Shown here: positions 16,753-26,547 of the stretch, one piece after another
Layout of the letters: the number at the start of each line of letters is the position of its first letter
Numbering within the stretch: the first letter of the stretch is position 1
NCBI RefSeq assembly: GCF_900115285.1
Contig: NZ_FOYW01000001.1
Coordinates: forward strand, 348,376 to 412,375
Length of the DNA stretch: 64,000 nt
Direction of reading: 5' to 3'
Origin: Marinobacter daqiaonensis
GTDB lineage: Bacteria > Pseudomonadota > Gammaproteobacteria > Pseudomonadales > Oleiphilaceae
Made by a program: the position numbers and the translations under genes
Notes under the pieces: generated by a model
Databases searched by the model: none
Told to the model about the DNA's origin: nothing
The model's input: the letters and a program-made list of their open reading frames with translations, nothing else

Positions 16753-17295
16753 CTGCCAAGACCCGGCCGCGAGACCGGCTTCACCATGATTGAAATCCTG
16801 GTGGTTCTGGTTCTGGTCGGTCTGCTGGCTTCCCTGGCCGTGGTCAACCTTGGCGGCGGCAGTCAGGAGCGGGAAATGACCAGCAAGATCCGGGAGCTGT
16901 ACGTGCTCATGCAGACCGCCTCGGAGCAGGCCATCCTGAACAACCAGGAGATCGGGCTGATTATTGACGATCGGGGTTACCGGTTCGTGGTGCTCGATGA
17001 ACTGGAGCAGAAGTGGAAGAGTCAGGGTGAACGCCTCTTTCAGGGACGGGATTTCCCGGAGTGGCTGAGTGTCACCCTGTTTCGCGAAGGGGATTTCCCC
17101 AGAATGGTCGGCGACGACGAGGAAGATGGAGAAAACCGGTTACAGCCGGATATCGTGTTTTTTTCCAGTGGCGAGACCACGCCGTTTGACCTGGAGTTCG
17201 TTGCGACCCCCTCTCCAGACCGGGTCTATCGACTGACCTCCGACGGTCTGGGTGAGATCGAGATGATATTCCCGGCGGACACGGACGAAATCTGA
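16753..17295 (+). CDS. gspH: minor pseudopilin GspH, probable CTG start
   Basis: A type IV pilin-like protein of ~180 residues with the cleavage site ETG|FTMIEILVVLVLVGLLASL. No ATG, GTG or TTG gives a normal short leader. The ATG at 16690 overlaps gspG and would give a 30-residue leader with no ribosome binding site. A CTG at 16753 has a perfect GGAGG at 16741-16745, 7 nt upstream, and gives the leader MPRPGRETG, nine residues long. I choose this start by inference. The protein forms part of the pseudopilus tip with GspI, J and K. Confidence 0.8.
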   Translation: MPRPGRETGFTMIEILVVLVLVGLLASLAVVNLGGGSQEREMTSKIRELYVLMQTASEQAILNNQEIGLIIDDRGYRFVVLDELEQKWKSQGERLFQGRDFPEWLSVTLFREGDFPRMVGDDEEDGENRLQPDIVFFSSGETTPFDLEFVATPSPDRVYRLTSDGLGEIEMIFPADTDEI

Positions 17296-17675
17296 TGCGA
17301 CACCGTGGTTTCACACTGATCGAGGTGCTCGTCGCCCTGATGATCTTTGGCCTGATCGCGACGGCGGCCTCCCGTGTCGGTAGCCAGTATATCGGCAGTT
17401 TCGAGCGGGTCAGGGACCTGACCCTGGCCTCGTGGATCGCGGGAAACCGCATGAACGAGGTTCGCCTGCTGGAGGACTTTCCCGCTGTCGCGGAAAATCG
17501 TGAAGAGCTGGAATACGCGGGCCGGCGCTGGCGGGTGGTGACGGTCGTCAGCGATACCGATGAGCCGAGCATGCGTCGGGTCGAGGTGCGGGTTGAGGCT
17601 TACCGGGGCGACTCCGGAGAACCGGCCCGGCTACAGTCACTCTCCGGCTTTATCCGTAATGCGGAGCCGGGCTGA
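17295..17675 (+). CDS. gspI: minor pseudopilin GspI
   Basis: A 126-residue protein beginning MRHRG|FTLIEVLVALMIFGLIATAA, a very short leader and a class III signal. GNRMNEVRLL and the C-terminal RRVEVRVEAYRG are typical of GspI. Its ATG shares one base with the gspH stop (TGATG), so translation is coupled. It nucleates the pseudopilus tip with GspJ and GspK. Confidence 0.93.
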   Translation: MRHRGFTLIEVLVALMIFGLIATAASRVGSQYIGSFERVRDLTLASWIAGNRMNEVRLLEDFPAVAENREELEYAGRRWRVVTVVSDTDEPSMRRVEVRVEAYRGDSGEPARLQSLSGFIRNAEPG

Positions 17676-18481
17676 TGGTGCTTAGCGCGACGATCCGATC
17701 GGGGCGGTCACCCATCGGGAGACAACCAGCCCGGCCAGTGGGGAGGCAGAACGGCTTCACCCTCATGGAGGTGCTGATTGCCGTCTCAATCACAGCGGTC
17801 ATCGGTCTTGGCATCTGGCAGGTGCTCTCCGGGGTGATGACATCCCGGGAACGGGTCGATCAGATTGCTGAGGAGTTCAGCGGGCTGCAGAAGACCTTTC
17901 TCCTGCTTGAGCGTGACCTGCGCCAGGTGGTCAATCGCCCGGTCCGGAATATCTACGGTGACTATGAGCCGGCCATCGCTTCCGAGGGCCAGGAATTCGA
18001 GCTGGTGGTGACCCGTCAGGGCTGGCGCAATCCCCTCGGGAACCAGCGCAGCAGCCTCCAGCGCAGTGCCTGGGAATTCACGGGCGATGAAATCCGGCGC
18101 CGTTACTGGGTGATGGTGGATCAGGCTCAGGAAGACGAAAGTCTCGATCAGCTTCTGCTCGGTGACGTGACCGATTTTGTCGTCCGGTTCATGGATGAGA
18201 ACCGCACCTGGCAGGATACATGGCCCCCGCCCAATCAGGCCATGCCCAGCGGCCCCGGTGCACCCATCCTGCCATTGCCCAGAGCGGTGGAAGTCATGGT
18301 AACCCACAACCGGTTCGGGGAGGTGCGACGGCTCTTCCTGATGCCGGATTTCGACTATGGCGCGGTGCAGACCCGTATCAGTCAGCGCAATCAGGACGAA
18401 GAGGAGCCGGAAAGGGAAGACGGACAGGAGGAGCAGGGTGGCAGTAATAACGGAAGTCAGGGACAGGGAGGCGGGTCTTGA
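17675..18481 (+). CDS. gspJ: minor pseudopilin GspJ
   Basis: A 268-residue protein, with the pseudopilin signal QNG|FTLMEVLIAVSITAVIGLGIW after a long 27-residue leader. An in-frame GTG at 17738 would shorten the leader to six residues but has only a weak ribosome site, so I keep the ATG coupled to the gspI stop. WEFTGDEIRRRYWVMVDQ and the LLEROLRQV-type helix (LLERDLRQVVNRP) are family features. The last ~35 residues are a Glu/Gln/Gly/Ser-rich low-complexity tail, longer than in most GspJ. Confidence 0.92.
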   Translation: MVLSATIRSGRSPIGRQPARPVGRQNGFTLMEVLIAVSITAVIGLGIWQVLSGVMTSRERVDQIAEEFSGLQKTFLLLERDLRQVVNRPVRNIYGDYEPAIASEGQEFELVVTRQGWRNPLGNQRSSLQRSAWEFTGDEIRRRYWVMVDQAQEDESLDQLLLGDVTDFVVRFMDENRTWQDTWPPPNQAMPSGPGAPILPLPRAVEVMVTHNRFGEVRRLFLMPDFDYGAVQTRISQRNQDEEEPEREDGQEEQGGSNNGSQGQGGGS

Positions 18482-19515
18482 GATTGCAATCGATGATCCT
18501 TTTCCGTCTGTCCTTCGCCCCTGGTCCGGGTCGTATCAGCCACCCTCAGCGAGGGATGGCGTTGATCATGGTGCTGCTGTCCATGGCCCTGGTTGTGATG
18601 ATGGCGGCGGGCATGATCCAGCAGCAGAGCGTCCGGGTGTTCAGGGCAGGGCATTTTCTCGCCCAGACCCAGGGCTACAATGTCGCCCTGGGAGCGGAAG
18701 CCTTTGCCAGCCAGATACTGTTTAGGGACCTTGAGAACGATAAGGAAAACAACGAATACGTCGACAGTCCCGACGAGCCCTGGGCCCGCTACGCCGCCGT
18801 CCTCCCGCTGGACGATGGCGGCGTAGCGGAGGTGCAGATCGATGACCTTTCCGGGCGCATCAACCTCAATAATCTGGTCAGCCCGACCGGTGCCGTGGAT
18901 CAGACGACCCGCGACCGAGTGGTTCGGTTGCTGATGGTGCTGGGCATCACCGACGTGCACGTGGATGCCCTGGTGGACTGGATAGACCCGGATGAAGAAA
19001 CCCTGTCCGCTTTCGGTGCGGAAGATGGTCAGTATCTGATGAAGGATCCACCGTACCGGGCGGCAAACCAGGCTTTCGTCAGCGTTTCCGAACTGCGCCT
19101 GATCGAGGGCATGTCGCCAGAGGCCTATCAGGCGCTCCGTCCACATGTTGCGGCACTTCCGGTTTCCGGCACCGCCATCAATGTTAATATGGCAACGCCC
19201 GAGGTGATCCGCTCCCTTCATCAGGATATTACCGAAGCCCAGGCCCAGGCCATTGTCGAGGGGCGCAAGGAGGAGAGGTTCCTGAACGTCGGTGACTTCA
19301 AGGCGCAGTTTGCCGGTATGGACTTTCCGAACCAGGGCCTGACCGTGAATTCGCTGTTCTTTGATGTGGTGTCCCGGATTACCTGGAACGACCGGGTTGT
19401 GAACCTGGTCAGTACCGTGTACCGAAGCAGTGATGGTGAATTGTCGGTGGTGAGCCGCGACACGGGGCACAAGCAAAGAATAACCAAGGAACCCTACGGG
19501 GTTACCGAGGAATAA
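18478..19515 (+). CDS. gspK: minor pseudopilin GspK, TTG start
   Basis: A 345-residue GspK, the large tip pseudopilin. The leader ends HPQRG and the hydrophobic segment is MALIMVLLSMALVVMMAAG, with Met at +1 and no Glu at +5, as usual for GspK. LSGRINLNNLV, DWIDPDEETLS and the helix-hairpin-helix NVNMATPEVIRSL are diagnostic. It starts with TTG overlapping the gspJ stop (TTGA). GGAGG at 18467-18471, 6 nt away, supports that start. Confidence 0.93.
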   Translation: MRLQSMILFRLSFAPGPGRISHPQRGMALIMVLLSMALVVMMAAGMIQQQSVRVFRAGHFLAQTQGYNVALGAEAFASQILFRDLENDKENNEYVDSPDEPWARYAAVLPLDDGGVAEVQIDDLSGRINLNNLVSPTGAVDQTTRDRVVRLLMVLGITDVHVDALVDWIDPDEETLSAFGAEDGQYLMKDPPYRAANQAFVSVSELRLIEGMSPEAYQALRPHVAALPVSGTAINVNMATPEVIRSLHQDITEAQAQAIVEGRKEERFLNVGDFKAQFAGMDFPNQGLTVNSLFFDVVSRITWNDRVVNLVSTVYRSSDGELSVVSRDTGHKQRITKEPYGVTEE

Positions 19516-19531
19516 AACAAGGACGCATCCT

Positions 19532-20830
19532 ATGTCATATCACCTGTACGCACGACCCGTGTCGACCGCTGCCGGCACCCCCCGGGAGGTGCCGCTGTTT
19601 GACTGGCTTTTGCTGGACGCCAGCGGTGAGCAGCAGGCCAGGGGCGACAGTGAATCCCGTGAGAGTATCGAAGATGCCCTCAATCGTAACTCCCTGGAGG
19701 GCGTGCGGCTTATCGGTCTGATTCCCGGTGATGAAGCCATGTTCTGTTTTGCGGACATTCCCGCCAGGCAGGCCCGGTTCATACGCCAGGCTCTACCCTT
19801 TGCCGTGGAGGAGCAACTGGCCCAGGATGTGGATTCCGTTCACCTGGCCCTCGGCGATAAGGATGAGGATGGCTACCGGGTTGCCGCCATTGACCAGCAG
19901 CGAATGGGCTACTGGCTCGAGGTCTACAGCGACTGGGAAGGGGCGGAACTGGAAGCCATTTTCCCGGATGCGGCGCTGGTACCACTCAGGGACCATGACT
20001 GGGCCATCTGCCTGGGAGATGATCTTGCGCTGGTCGCTTCCCGTCGCGGTGAATGGATGACCATGCGCTCGGAGAATCTCACGGTCTTCGCCCAGACGCT
20101 TGCCATGCCATCGGAGGACGAGGTGGCGGCCGAGGTCCAGATCGTGGTGTATGGCAATGAAGAGGCCTTCGGGAAGAACGAGAGTTCGATGTCCGAACTG
20201 GTGGGCACCTCGCGGCTGAGTGTCCATCGCGAGCTCATGACCGGCGGCACACTGGAATTGCTGGCCAATGCCCACTATCACCACGCCGTACAGGCCATTA
20301 ACCTGTGCCAGGGCAGCTATGCGCCCAGCCATGGCGAGGGGGGCGCTCTGAGGGAGTGGCGTCCTGCTGTCGCCATCGCGGCCGTATGGTTCCTTCTGCT
20401 GGTGGGCAGTCAGGCGGGGATGGGGTACTACTACCAGCAGGAGGCAGATGCACTCGAGGCGCAGGCCATGGCCATTTATCGGGAAGCATTCCCTGAGGAT
20501 CGCCGTGCTACCCCGCAGAATGTGCGCCGAATGGTGGAGGCCCAGTTCAGGGTGGCGGGTGAACAGGGTGGTGACGCCGGTTTCCTGCCATTGATGAAAT
20601 ATACCGGACAGCAATACAGTCGCCTGCCGAACAACCAGTCGGTGGTTTTCAATTCCGTGAACTACACGGCCTCCCGGGGCGAACTGGTGGTGGATGTGCG
20701 TGCGGACAGCTATGAAAAGCTCAACACCCTGCGCTCCGGCATCGCCGAACAGGGCCTGGAGGCGAGCATCGGGTCGGTGGTCAATGAACCCGAGGGTACC
20801 CGTGCCCGTCTTACGGTATCAGGAGGTTAA
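19532..20830 (+). CDS. gspL: type II secretion protein GspL
   Basis: A 432-residue bitopic protein. The N-terminal ~250 residues are the cytoplasmic actin-like domain that binds GspE (RQARFIRQALPFAVEEQLAQD). One transmembrane helix lies near residues 283-303, then a periplasmic ferredoxin-like domain (FNSVNYTASRGELVVDV). Located 16 bp after gspK and 2 bp before gspM, in the expected order. Confidence 0.93.
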   Translation: MSYHLYARPVSTAAGTPREVPLFDWLLLDASGEQQARGDSESRESIEDALNRNSLEGVRLIGLIPGDEAMFCFADIPARQARFIRQALPFAVEEQLAQDVDSVHLALGDKDEDGYRVAAIDQQRMGYWLEVYSDWEGAELEAIFPDAALVPLRDHDWAICLGDDLALVASRRGEWMTMRSENLTVFAQTLAMPSEDEVAAEVQIVVYGNEEAFGKNESSMSELVGTSRLSVHRELMTGGTLELLANAHYHHAVQAINLCQGSYAPSHGEGGALREWRPAVAIAAVWFLLLVGSQAGMGYYYQQEADALEAQAMAIYREAFPEDRRATPQNVRRMVEAQFRVAGEQGGDAGFLPLMKYTGQQYSRLPNNQSVVFNSVNYTASRGELVVDVRADSYEKLNTLRSGIAEQGLEASIGSVVNEPEGTRARLTVSGG

Positions 20831-20832
20831 CC

Positions 20833-21360
20833 GTGGTCAGGAAGCTCAAGGAAAACCCGTCACTGAAGCGCCTGGTTGCGCGCTATGATCATCTGCCACG
20901 GCGCGACCAGCAGGCTCTCAAACTGATGGTCGCTGCACTGGTGCTGGCGTTGTTGTATTTTGCCATCTGGCGACCTGTGGATCAGTACCAGGATCAGGCC
21001 CGGGCCAGCCGCGAAAATGCCGCCGAACTGCTGGCCTGGATGCAGGAAAACCGAATAGCCCTGCGTGAGCTCTCCGGGAAGGCCGGCACCACCACTAGTA
21101 ATGCCAGCAAACCCGCCGATGGCCGTGAGCTGATGGCCACAGTGACCTCGACAGCCCGGGAAGCAGGGCTCAGTCTTCAGCGATTCGAACCCAGCGGTGA
21201 CGACGCCATTCGGGTCTGGATGGAGGACGTGCCTTTCTCCCAGGTGGCGGCCTGGCTGGAAAGACTCAACAACAATCATGGCATTATGATTGATCAGGCC
21301 GCGGTTGACCGGCGTAATACACCCGGCGTGGTGTCCGTGCGCCTGACGCTGGCAATTTGA
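20833..21360 (+). CDS. gspM: type II secretion protein GspM
   Basis: A 175-residue inner-membrane protein starting at GTG two bases after gspL. A short cytoplasmic segment, one transmembrane helix (LMVAALVLALLYFAIW, ~residues 34-50) and a periplasmic domain with SLQRFEPSGDDAIRVWMEDVPF-type residues are visible. It dimerises with GspL. It is the last gene of the operon; no gspN follows. Confidence 0.92.
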   Translation: MVRKLKENPSLKRLVARYDHLPRRDQQALKLMVAALVLALLYFAIWRPVDQYQDQARASRENAAELLAWMQENRIALRELSGKAGTTTSNASKPADGRELMATVTSTAREAGLSLQRFEPSGDDAIRVWMEDVPFSQVAAWLERLNNNHGIMIDQAAVDRRNTPGVVSVRLTLAI

Positions 21361-21381
21361 ATGATTATGGGACAAAGTGTT

Positions 21382-21424
21382 GGCCTGAGGCCTCCGGTCC
21401 GGTGGAAGGCCTCTGAAACAGGCC
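21382..21424 (+). terminator. nested hairpin after gspM
   Basis: The outer stem GGCCTG (21382-21387) pairs with CAGGCC (21419-21424), and the inner stem GAGGCCT (21387-21393) with AGGCCTC (21407-21413). It follows the last gsp gene by 20 bp. There is no T-run, so it may be an attenuating or RNA-stabilising structure instead of an intrinsic terminator. Confidence 0.5.
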
Positions 21425-21466
21425 GCCACTGGCGGTTTCTGCGCATTGTTCAACGGAGCCCAAAGA

Positions 21467-22144
21467 ATGACAGACGGTATGGCAACGGCTGATAAAACCC
21501 TTGAAGGCCAGAGAGCGCCTGCCATCGTCAGGCTGGATGAAACCGCCTTCAACGAAGCAAAGTCCATTCTCTATCAGGCCTATCGCCACGAACCTACCTT
21601 CCAGTACCTCTTCGACCACCGCAAACCGGGCTACGACAAGCGGGTACGCGCCACGATCCGGGAACTGCTCAATCTCTACTTCGAACTGAACCAGGATGCT
21701 GTCGGCGTAATGGCGGACTATACCCTGGTGGCGGTTGCGTTTATCGGCGAACCCGAGCTGCGCCTCAACCTGGCGCAGCAGCTGAGCTGGCGGATCCGCA
21801 TGGTGCTGACCGCAGGCTTCGCCTCAACCCGTCGCTATCTGGATTATCACGAAAAAATACGCGGCATGTTGCCCGAAGAGGGCACATATCAGTTACCGAT
21901 GATGGGTGTTCATCCAAAATACCAGAATCGTGGGTATGGACGTCTGTTACTTTCTTCCGTTGAAAAGCTCTGCTCAGAGAACCCCCGGGGCAACGGTCTC
22001 GTACTTGATACCGGCAACAGCCGATACCTGCCGTTCTACAAATCGGAAGGTTTTCGCAGCCTCGGCACTATCAGACTCGGAGACTATGAGGACTTTGTTC
22101 TGTTCAGGGAAGCGGACGCTCCACAGATGGCCGGCGCGGAATAG
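21467..22144 (+). CDS. GNAT family N-acetyltransferase
   Basis: 225 residues from the chosen start MTDGMATADK (GGAG 8 nt upstream). The acetyl-CoA-binding motif A is visible as MMGVHPKYQNRGYGRLLL (Q/RxxGxG/A), followed by LVLDTGNSRYLPFYKSEGF, the motif B/C Tyr region. The substrate is unknown. It lies between the gsp operon and glutathione reductase, in the same direction but separated by a hairpin. Confidence 0.85.
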   Translation: MTDGMATADKTLEGQRAPAIVRLDETAFNEAKSILYQAYRHEPTFQYLFDHRKPGYDKRVRATIRELLNLYFELNQDAVGVMADYTLVAVAFIGEPELRLNLAQQLSWRIRMVLTAGFASTRRYLDYHEKIRGMLPEEGTYQLPMMGVHPKYQNRGYGRLLLSSVEKLCSENPRGNGLVLDTGNSRYLPFYKSEGFRSLGTIRLGDYEDFVLFREADAPQMAGAE

Positions 22145-22180
22145 AATCCCCGTAACTTACCTTGTTGAACAGGAGTCCAT

Positions 22181-23542
22181 GTGACTGATTCCCAAGACTT
22201 TGATTTGATTGTCATTGGCGCCGGATCCGGGGGCGTCCGCCTTGCCCGTATGTCGGCACAGCGCGGCGCCAGGGTGGCCGTTATCGAATCCCGCTACCTG
22301 GGCGGTACCTGTGTCAATGTTGGCTGCGTTCCGAAAAAACTGTTCGTCTATGGCGCTCACATCAGTGAAGACCTGGAAGACGCAGCGGGCTACGGCTGGC
22401 AGGTTCCTCGGTCCGATGTGAAATTCGACTGGCCGACGCTGGTGGCCAACAAGAACGCCGAGATCGAGCGTCTGAACGGTATCTATCGCCAGCTTCTCGA
22501 GGGCGCGGGGGTGACCATTATCCAGGGCACGGCCACGGTCAAGGGCCCCAACACCGTGACCGTGGGCGAACGGGAACTGACCGCCGCCCATATCACAGTA
22601 GCAACCGGTAGCTGGCCATCCATCCCGGATGTTCCCGGTCACGAGCTGATACTGTCATCCAACGAGATGTTCTACCTGCCCCAGCTCCCCAGGGAAGCCA
22701 TTGTCTGGGGTGGCGGTTACATCGCGGTGGAGTTCGCCGGTATCCTGGCGGGACTTGGTGTGGAAACCACATTGATGTATCGCGGTGAGCTTTTCCTGCG
22801 GGGCTTTGACGATGATATCCGCCGCTTCCTGGTGGGCGAACTGGAAAAGAAGGGCATTCACCTGCGCTTCAACACCACCATCAACGCTGTGGAAGAGTCC
22901 GGTGCCGGGTACCGGGTTTCCCTCTCCGACGGCGGCGTGGTGGAGACGGGTCTGGTCATGGCGGCAACCGGTCGCCGCGCACTGACGGACGGACTCGGAC
23001 TGGATGCCTTGGGAGTGGAGTTCACCGCCAGTGGCCACATCCTGGTGGACGAATTCTTCCAGACGTCCGTTCCCTCAATCACCGCGCTGGGTGACGTTAT
23101 TGGAACCCCGCAGCTGACGCCCGTCGCCCTCGCTCAGGGCATGGTGCTCTCCAGTCGCCTGTTTGGCGACGGCAAGGGGGAGATGGATTATCGCAATATA
23201 CCCACTGCGGTGTTCTGTCACCCCAACATCGGAACGGTGGGGCTGACCGAGGCCGAAGCCCGGGAAGCCAATCACAAGGTGGTGATCTACAGATCCGAGT
23301 TCCGGCCCATGAAGCACACCCTCAGTGGCCGGGATGAGCGCAGCCTGATGAAGCTGATTGTTGACGCAGAGGACGATCGGGTGCTGGGTGCCCATATGGT
23401 GGGACCGGATGCGGGAGAAATCATCCAGGGGCTGGGTGTCGCCCTGAAGGCCGGCGCCACCAAGGCGGATTTCGACAGCACCCTCGGTATCCACCCCACT
23501 TCAGCGGAGGAGTTCGTGACAATGCGGGTGCCGGTGGGCTGA
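22181..23542 (+). CDS. gor: glutathione-disulfide reductase
   Basis: A 453-residue FAD/NADPH disulfide reductase. The FAD motif [15 protein letters not shown] is at the N terminus. The redox-active disulfide is in [14 protein letters not shown] (~residues 43-56), the NADPH motif in [17 protein letters not shown], the second FAD motif in ITALGDV, and the C-terminal catalytic His-Glu in [11 protein letters not shown]. It starts at GTG with AGGAG upstream. It reduces GSSG to GSH in the cytoplasm. Confidence 0.94.
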   Translation: MTDSQDFDLIVIGAGSGGVRLARMSAQRGARVAVIESRYLGGTCVNVGCVPKKLFVYGAHISEDLEDAAGYGWQVPRSDVKFDWPTLVANKNAEIERLNGIYRQLLEGAGVTIIQGTATVKGPNTVTVGERELTAAHITVATGSWPSIPDVPGHELILSSNEMFYLPQLPREAIVWGGGYIAVEFAGILAGLGVETTLMYRGELFLRGFDDDIRRFLVGELEKKGIHLRFNTTINAVEESGAGYRVSLSDGGVVETGLVMAATGRRALTDGLGLDALGVEFTASGHILVDEFFQTSVPSITALGDVIGTPQLTPVALAQGMVLSSRLFGDGKGEMDYRNIPTAVFCHPNIGTVGLTEAEAREANHKVVIYRSEFRPMKHTLSGRDERSLMKLIVDAEDDRVLGAHMVGPDAGEIIQGLGVALKAGATKADFDSTLGIHPTSAEEFVTMRVPVG

Positions 23543-23553
23543 TACCGGCACCC
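23526..23553. terminator. hairpin over the gor stop codon
   Basis: A perfect 10-bp stem: GGGTGCCGGT (23526-23535), 8-nt loop, ACCGGCACCC (23544-23553). It covers the gor stop codon and lies just before the convergent end of the kinase gene. It may act for both strands; no clear U-tract. Confidence 0.55.
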
Positions 23554-23565
23554 GACCGTTCCCGA

Positions 23566-25548
23566 TCAGAGCGGTACCCACCGGCTGAGCACGGTTCGCA
23601 ACTGATGCTTGCGCACCGGTTTGGCCAGGTAATCGTTCATGCCGGCCTTGTGACAATGACTTTCAGTGTGGGGCAGGGCGTCCGCCGTCAGGGCGATGAT
23701 TGGTGTCTGGCGGACGTTCTGCCGTCGCTCCCAGTCGCGAATGGCCTCAGTTGCCTCGAAACCGTCCATAACCGGCATGTGGCAGTCCATCAGAATCACC
23801 GTGTACTGGTGGGCACTGGAGGTCACCTGCTGTAATGCCTCACGACCGTTATCCACCGCCTCGGCATCGAACCCCAGCCTTTCCAGCAGGGTTCTGGCTA
23901 CCCGCTGATTGACCGGATTGTCCTCCACCACAAGTGCCCTGGGTGGTCTGCGTCCATCTGCATTGGGGCCGGAACGGCTGCCAGCGGCATTTTCGGTCAG
24001 TGCCAGGGGCTCCGGCTGCTCCGGAGATTGTTCCGATACGACATCAAAGGGCACTTCGAAACCAAAGCTGGAGCCTTCGCCAATGTCCGTGGCGACCCGG
24101 ACATGGCCACCCATGAGCTCCACGAGCTTCTGCACCAGGGAGAGGCCGATGCCAGTGCCGCCGGCCTCCCGCGAGAGGGAACCATCAAGCTGTTCGAAGC
24201 TGTTGAAGACCTGGGCCACCTGCTCCAGGGGGATGCCACGGCCATTGTCCTGAACCTCGCAGCCAAGAAACACGCAGTCGTCGGACTCCTGGTGCCAGTC
24301 CATCACCACGGTGATGGCGCCGTCGTCGGAGAACTTGATGGCGTTGTCAAGCAGGCAGGCGAGAACCTGACGATAGCGAACCGCATCACCAATCAGCAGG
24401 GGCCTGTCCGGCCAGTGTCCGGTCAGCTTCAGGGAAAGCGGCAGGCCAGCCTGCTCGGCGGTATGCCGGAAACTGGCGATGCAGTTCTCGGCCAGCTCCG
24501 CCGGATTGAAATGGCCGCTCTCCAGCAACAGTTTGCCCTGGTCAAGCCGGGAGAAATCAAGAATGTCGTCGATCAGGATCAGCAGGTCTTCGGTGGATTT
24601 GCGAGCGGTGTGAAGGTAATCCGTCTGGCGAGGGGTTAGGGGTTCTTCCGCCACCAGATCCACCATGGCGAGCACGCCGTTAAGGGGCGTGCGCAACTCA
24701 TGGCTCATCACCGCCAGGAATTCGGATTTTGCCGCGCTCGCGGTCTCGGCTTTCTCGCGGGCGCTCTCAGACAGAGACAGGGTCTGGTCGCGGGACTCCT
24801 TGAGCTGATGTAAATGGCGCGCCAGTTCGTTCAGGTTGGTTTCAAGCTCAGCGATCTCCGCCACCCTGGCATGGGTTGGCTCAACTTCCCGGTATTCGCG
24901 ACGGGTCATATCCAGGAGGTGGGCCGCCAGTGCCCGGATGGGTTCCACCACCGGCGCCAGCATTCGGTTCACCAGCAGTAGCGTGAACACCAGTAGGGAG
25001 ATGCCGACCACGCCGGAAGTAAGCAGAATATCCGAGCGCCGCTCGGTCAACAGTTGTTCGCTGACCGCCACTTCCACGGTGCCGACACGCAATGCACCAC
25101 CTGTCAGACGATAGTCCGTCTCGAACCATTCGGTTCCGTCGTTTGCCGCGAGGTCCAGCGGATACTGCAGTATTTCCGAGGAAAAACGTTCGACCTCTTC
25201 GCTCTCCAGGGCCTGACCCGGCCAGCGTGGGTAGTCGGGGCCGCCAACGAATCCCATCTCCTTGCCCATGACATCGGTGACCCGTATCCATTCCAGGTTG
25301 CTTCGGCCCATGGATTGCTCAAGCACCTGACTGACCACCGAACGGTTGCCCGAAACCACGGCGTATTCCAGCGCCGGTGCCAGGTTATCCGCCAGCGTCT
25401 GGGTGGAGTCGAACAGATCCTCCCGGGCATCGGAGAGCCTGGCCGTGGTGAAAAACAGCATCAGACCCGCAAACATGAGCACTGCGGGCAGGGCACCCAG
25501 CAATATCAACTGACGATTGAGACTGCGCTTGGCGTGGGAATACTTCAA
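23566..25548 (-). CDS. hybrid sensor histidine kinase/response regulator
   Basis: A 660-residue inner-membrane kinase. TM1 is at ~13-33, followed by a periplasmic sensor of ~140 residues, TM2 at ~178-198 and a HAMP-like linker. HisKA carries the phosphoacceptor in MSHELRTPLNGVLAM (~residue 285). The ATPase boxes are LLDNAIKFSDDG, DNGRGIP and GGTGIGLSL. The C-terminal receiver contains VVEDNPVNQRVA, the phospho-Asp in ILMDCHMPVMDG and Lys in YLAKPVRK. There is no HPt domain, so it needs a separate phosphotransfer partner. Its start overlaps the stop of the periplasmic-binding-protein gene by 4 bp. Confidence 0.93.
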   Translation of the reverse strand: MKYSHAKRSLNRQLILLGALPAVLMFAGLMLFFTTARLSDAREDLFDSTQTLADNLAPALEYAVVSGNRSVVSQVLEQSMGRSNLEWIRVTDVMGKEMGFVGGPDYPRWPGQALESEEVERFSSEILQYPLDLAANDGTEWFETDYRLTGGALRVGTVEVAVSEQLLTERRSDILLTSGVVGISLLVFTLLLVNRMLAPVVEPIRALAAHLLDMTRREYREVEPTHARVAEIAELETNLNELARHLHQLKESRDQTLSLSESAREKAETASAAKSEFLAVMSHELRTPLNGVLAMVDLVAEEPLTPRQTDYLHTARKSTEDLLILIDDILDFSRLDQGKLLLESGHFNPAELAENCIASFRHTAEQAGLPLSLKLTGHWPDRPLLIGDAVRYRQVLACLLDNAIKFSDDGAITVVMDWHQESDDCVFLGCEVQDNGRGIPLEQVAQVFNSFEQLDGSLSREAGGTGIGLSLVQKLVELMGGHVRVATDIGEGSSFGFEVPFDVVSEQSPEQPEPLALTENAAGSRSGPNADGRRPPRALVVEDNPVNQRVARTLLERLGFDAEAVDNGREALQQVTSSAHQYTVILMDCHMPVMDGFEATEAIRDWERRQNVRQTPIIALTADALPHTESHCHKAGMNDYLAKPVRKHQLRTVLSRWVPL

Positions 25549-26516
25549 GAGCCGTCCTCCGCCGTCATTCTCTCCAACATGCGCTTGACCTCTTCCACGA
25601 TCACCGACCCATCCGGTAGCGGAATGTTCAGGGAACGGGCAACCTGTCGATTCAGTTCAACGTCGAAATCCCGGGGATAGGTGGGCTCCGGCAGTTCACC
25701 GGTGTCCTGCCAGTGCTGCACATAATCCGCCGCGGCGGCGGCATAGTTCGGTAATGGCACAAAGGAGGACCCCAGCACCCCGGCCCGGACGAAGGCGTGA
25801 CCGGGTCCGATAACGAGCCGGTTGCGGCGGTAAGTGGTCAGGAGAATGTGCTTGATGGTCCGGGCGTTATAGATCATCTCGTCCGGTGTCGCGAGCAGAA
25901 AGTCGCCGTAGCTGAGCGCCCTGCTTAACGTGGGAATCAGGGTGTCCTCTCCGGTGACCAGGAAAACCCTTGCCTCCAGGCCTATCTCCGATAACCGGGC
26001 GGTCAGTTCATCGTAGCGGTTGGCGTCTTCGGGGCGGGCCAGCAGGGCAATGCGGGTCGACTGGGGGAGAACGGCATGACCGACAAGCACCTGGCGCAGT
26101 AACGGGGGGTCGTAGAAGATGGCCGACAGGGGGGTGTCGGTCTCGTTCATGAAACCCTGATAGGCATCCCGGCTGACCAGAAGCGCAAGCACTGGCCGGC
26201 TGGTGCCCGCCTCGAGGACTTTGCTGAGGGCTTCCGGCCCCAGCGTAATGACCGGGCCAGGTGGTGCTGCGTCAAAATGGGAAACAGCCGTGAAAGAGCG
26301 GATCTCGATGTCCGGTCCCAGTTCTGACTGAAGCAGTTCGGTGAAGCGAAGATTGAAGGTGGGGTTGGCGGAGCCCTGCAGATAGACAACCTCCGCAGCC
26401 GCTCCCTGGGCCAGCAATAGCAGAACGAAGATGAGGGCAAGCCCCGGGAGTCGGATATCGAATCCTGGCGCCCGCGGCTGTTCTGAATGCCGGGAAATAC
26501 TGCTACCCATACCCAC
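25545..26516 (-). CDS. ABC_sub_bind-like periplasmic protein
   Basis: A 323-residue exported protein with a signal peptide (LPGLALIFVLLLLAQGAAAE, cleavage ~residue 41). The mature part, VVYLQGSANPTFNLRFTELL with ITLGPEALSKVLEAG, DTPLSAIFYDPPLLRQ and NRLVIGPGHAFVRAG, has the two-lobed layout of the ABC-transporter substrate-binding-like family (PF04392). No permease or ATPase gene is nearby. The direct coupling to a hybrid kinase and a TonB receptor suggests it senses or delivers a ligand to the kinase sensor domain. Ligand unknown. Confidence 0.75.
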   Translation of the reverse strand: MGMGSSISRHSEQPRAPGFDIRLPGLALIFVLLLLAQGAAAEVVYLQGSANPTFNLRFTELLQSELGPDIEIRSFTAVSHFDAAPPGPVITLGPEALSKVLEAGTSRPVLALLVSRDAYQGFMNETDTPLSAIFYDPPLLRQVLVGHAVLPQSTRIALLARPEDANRYDELTARLSEIGLEARVFLVTGEDTLIPTLSRALSYGDFLLATPDEMIYNARTIKHILLTTYRRNRLVIGPGHAFVRAGVLGSSFVPLPNYAAAAADYVQHWQDTGELPEPTYPRDFDVELNRQVARSLNIPLPDGSVIVEEVKRMLERMTAEDGS

Positions 26517-26547
26517 CCTGGTTATCGTCAGCTCCAGCCCTGTGGCG

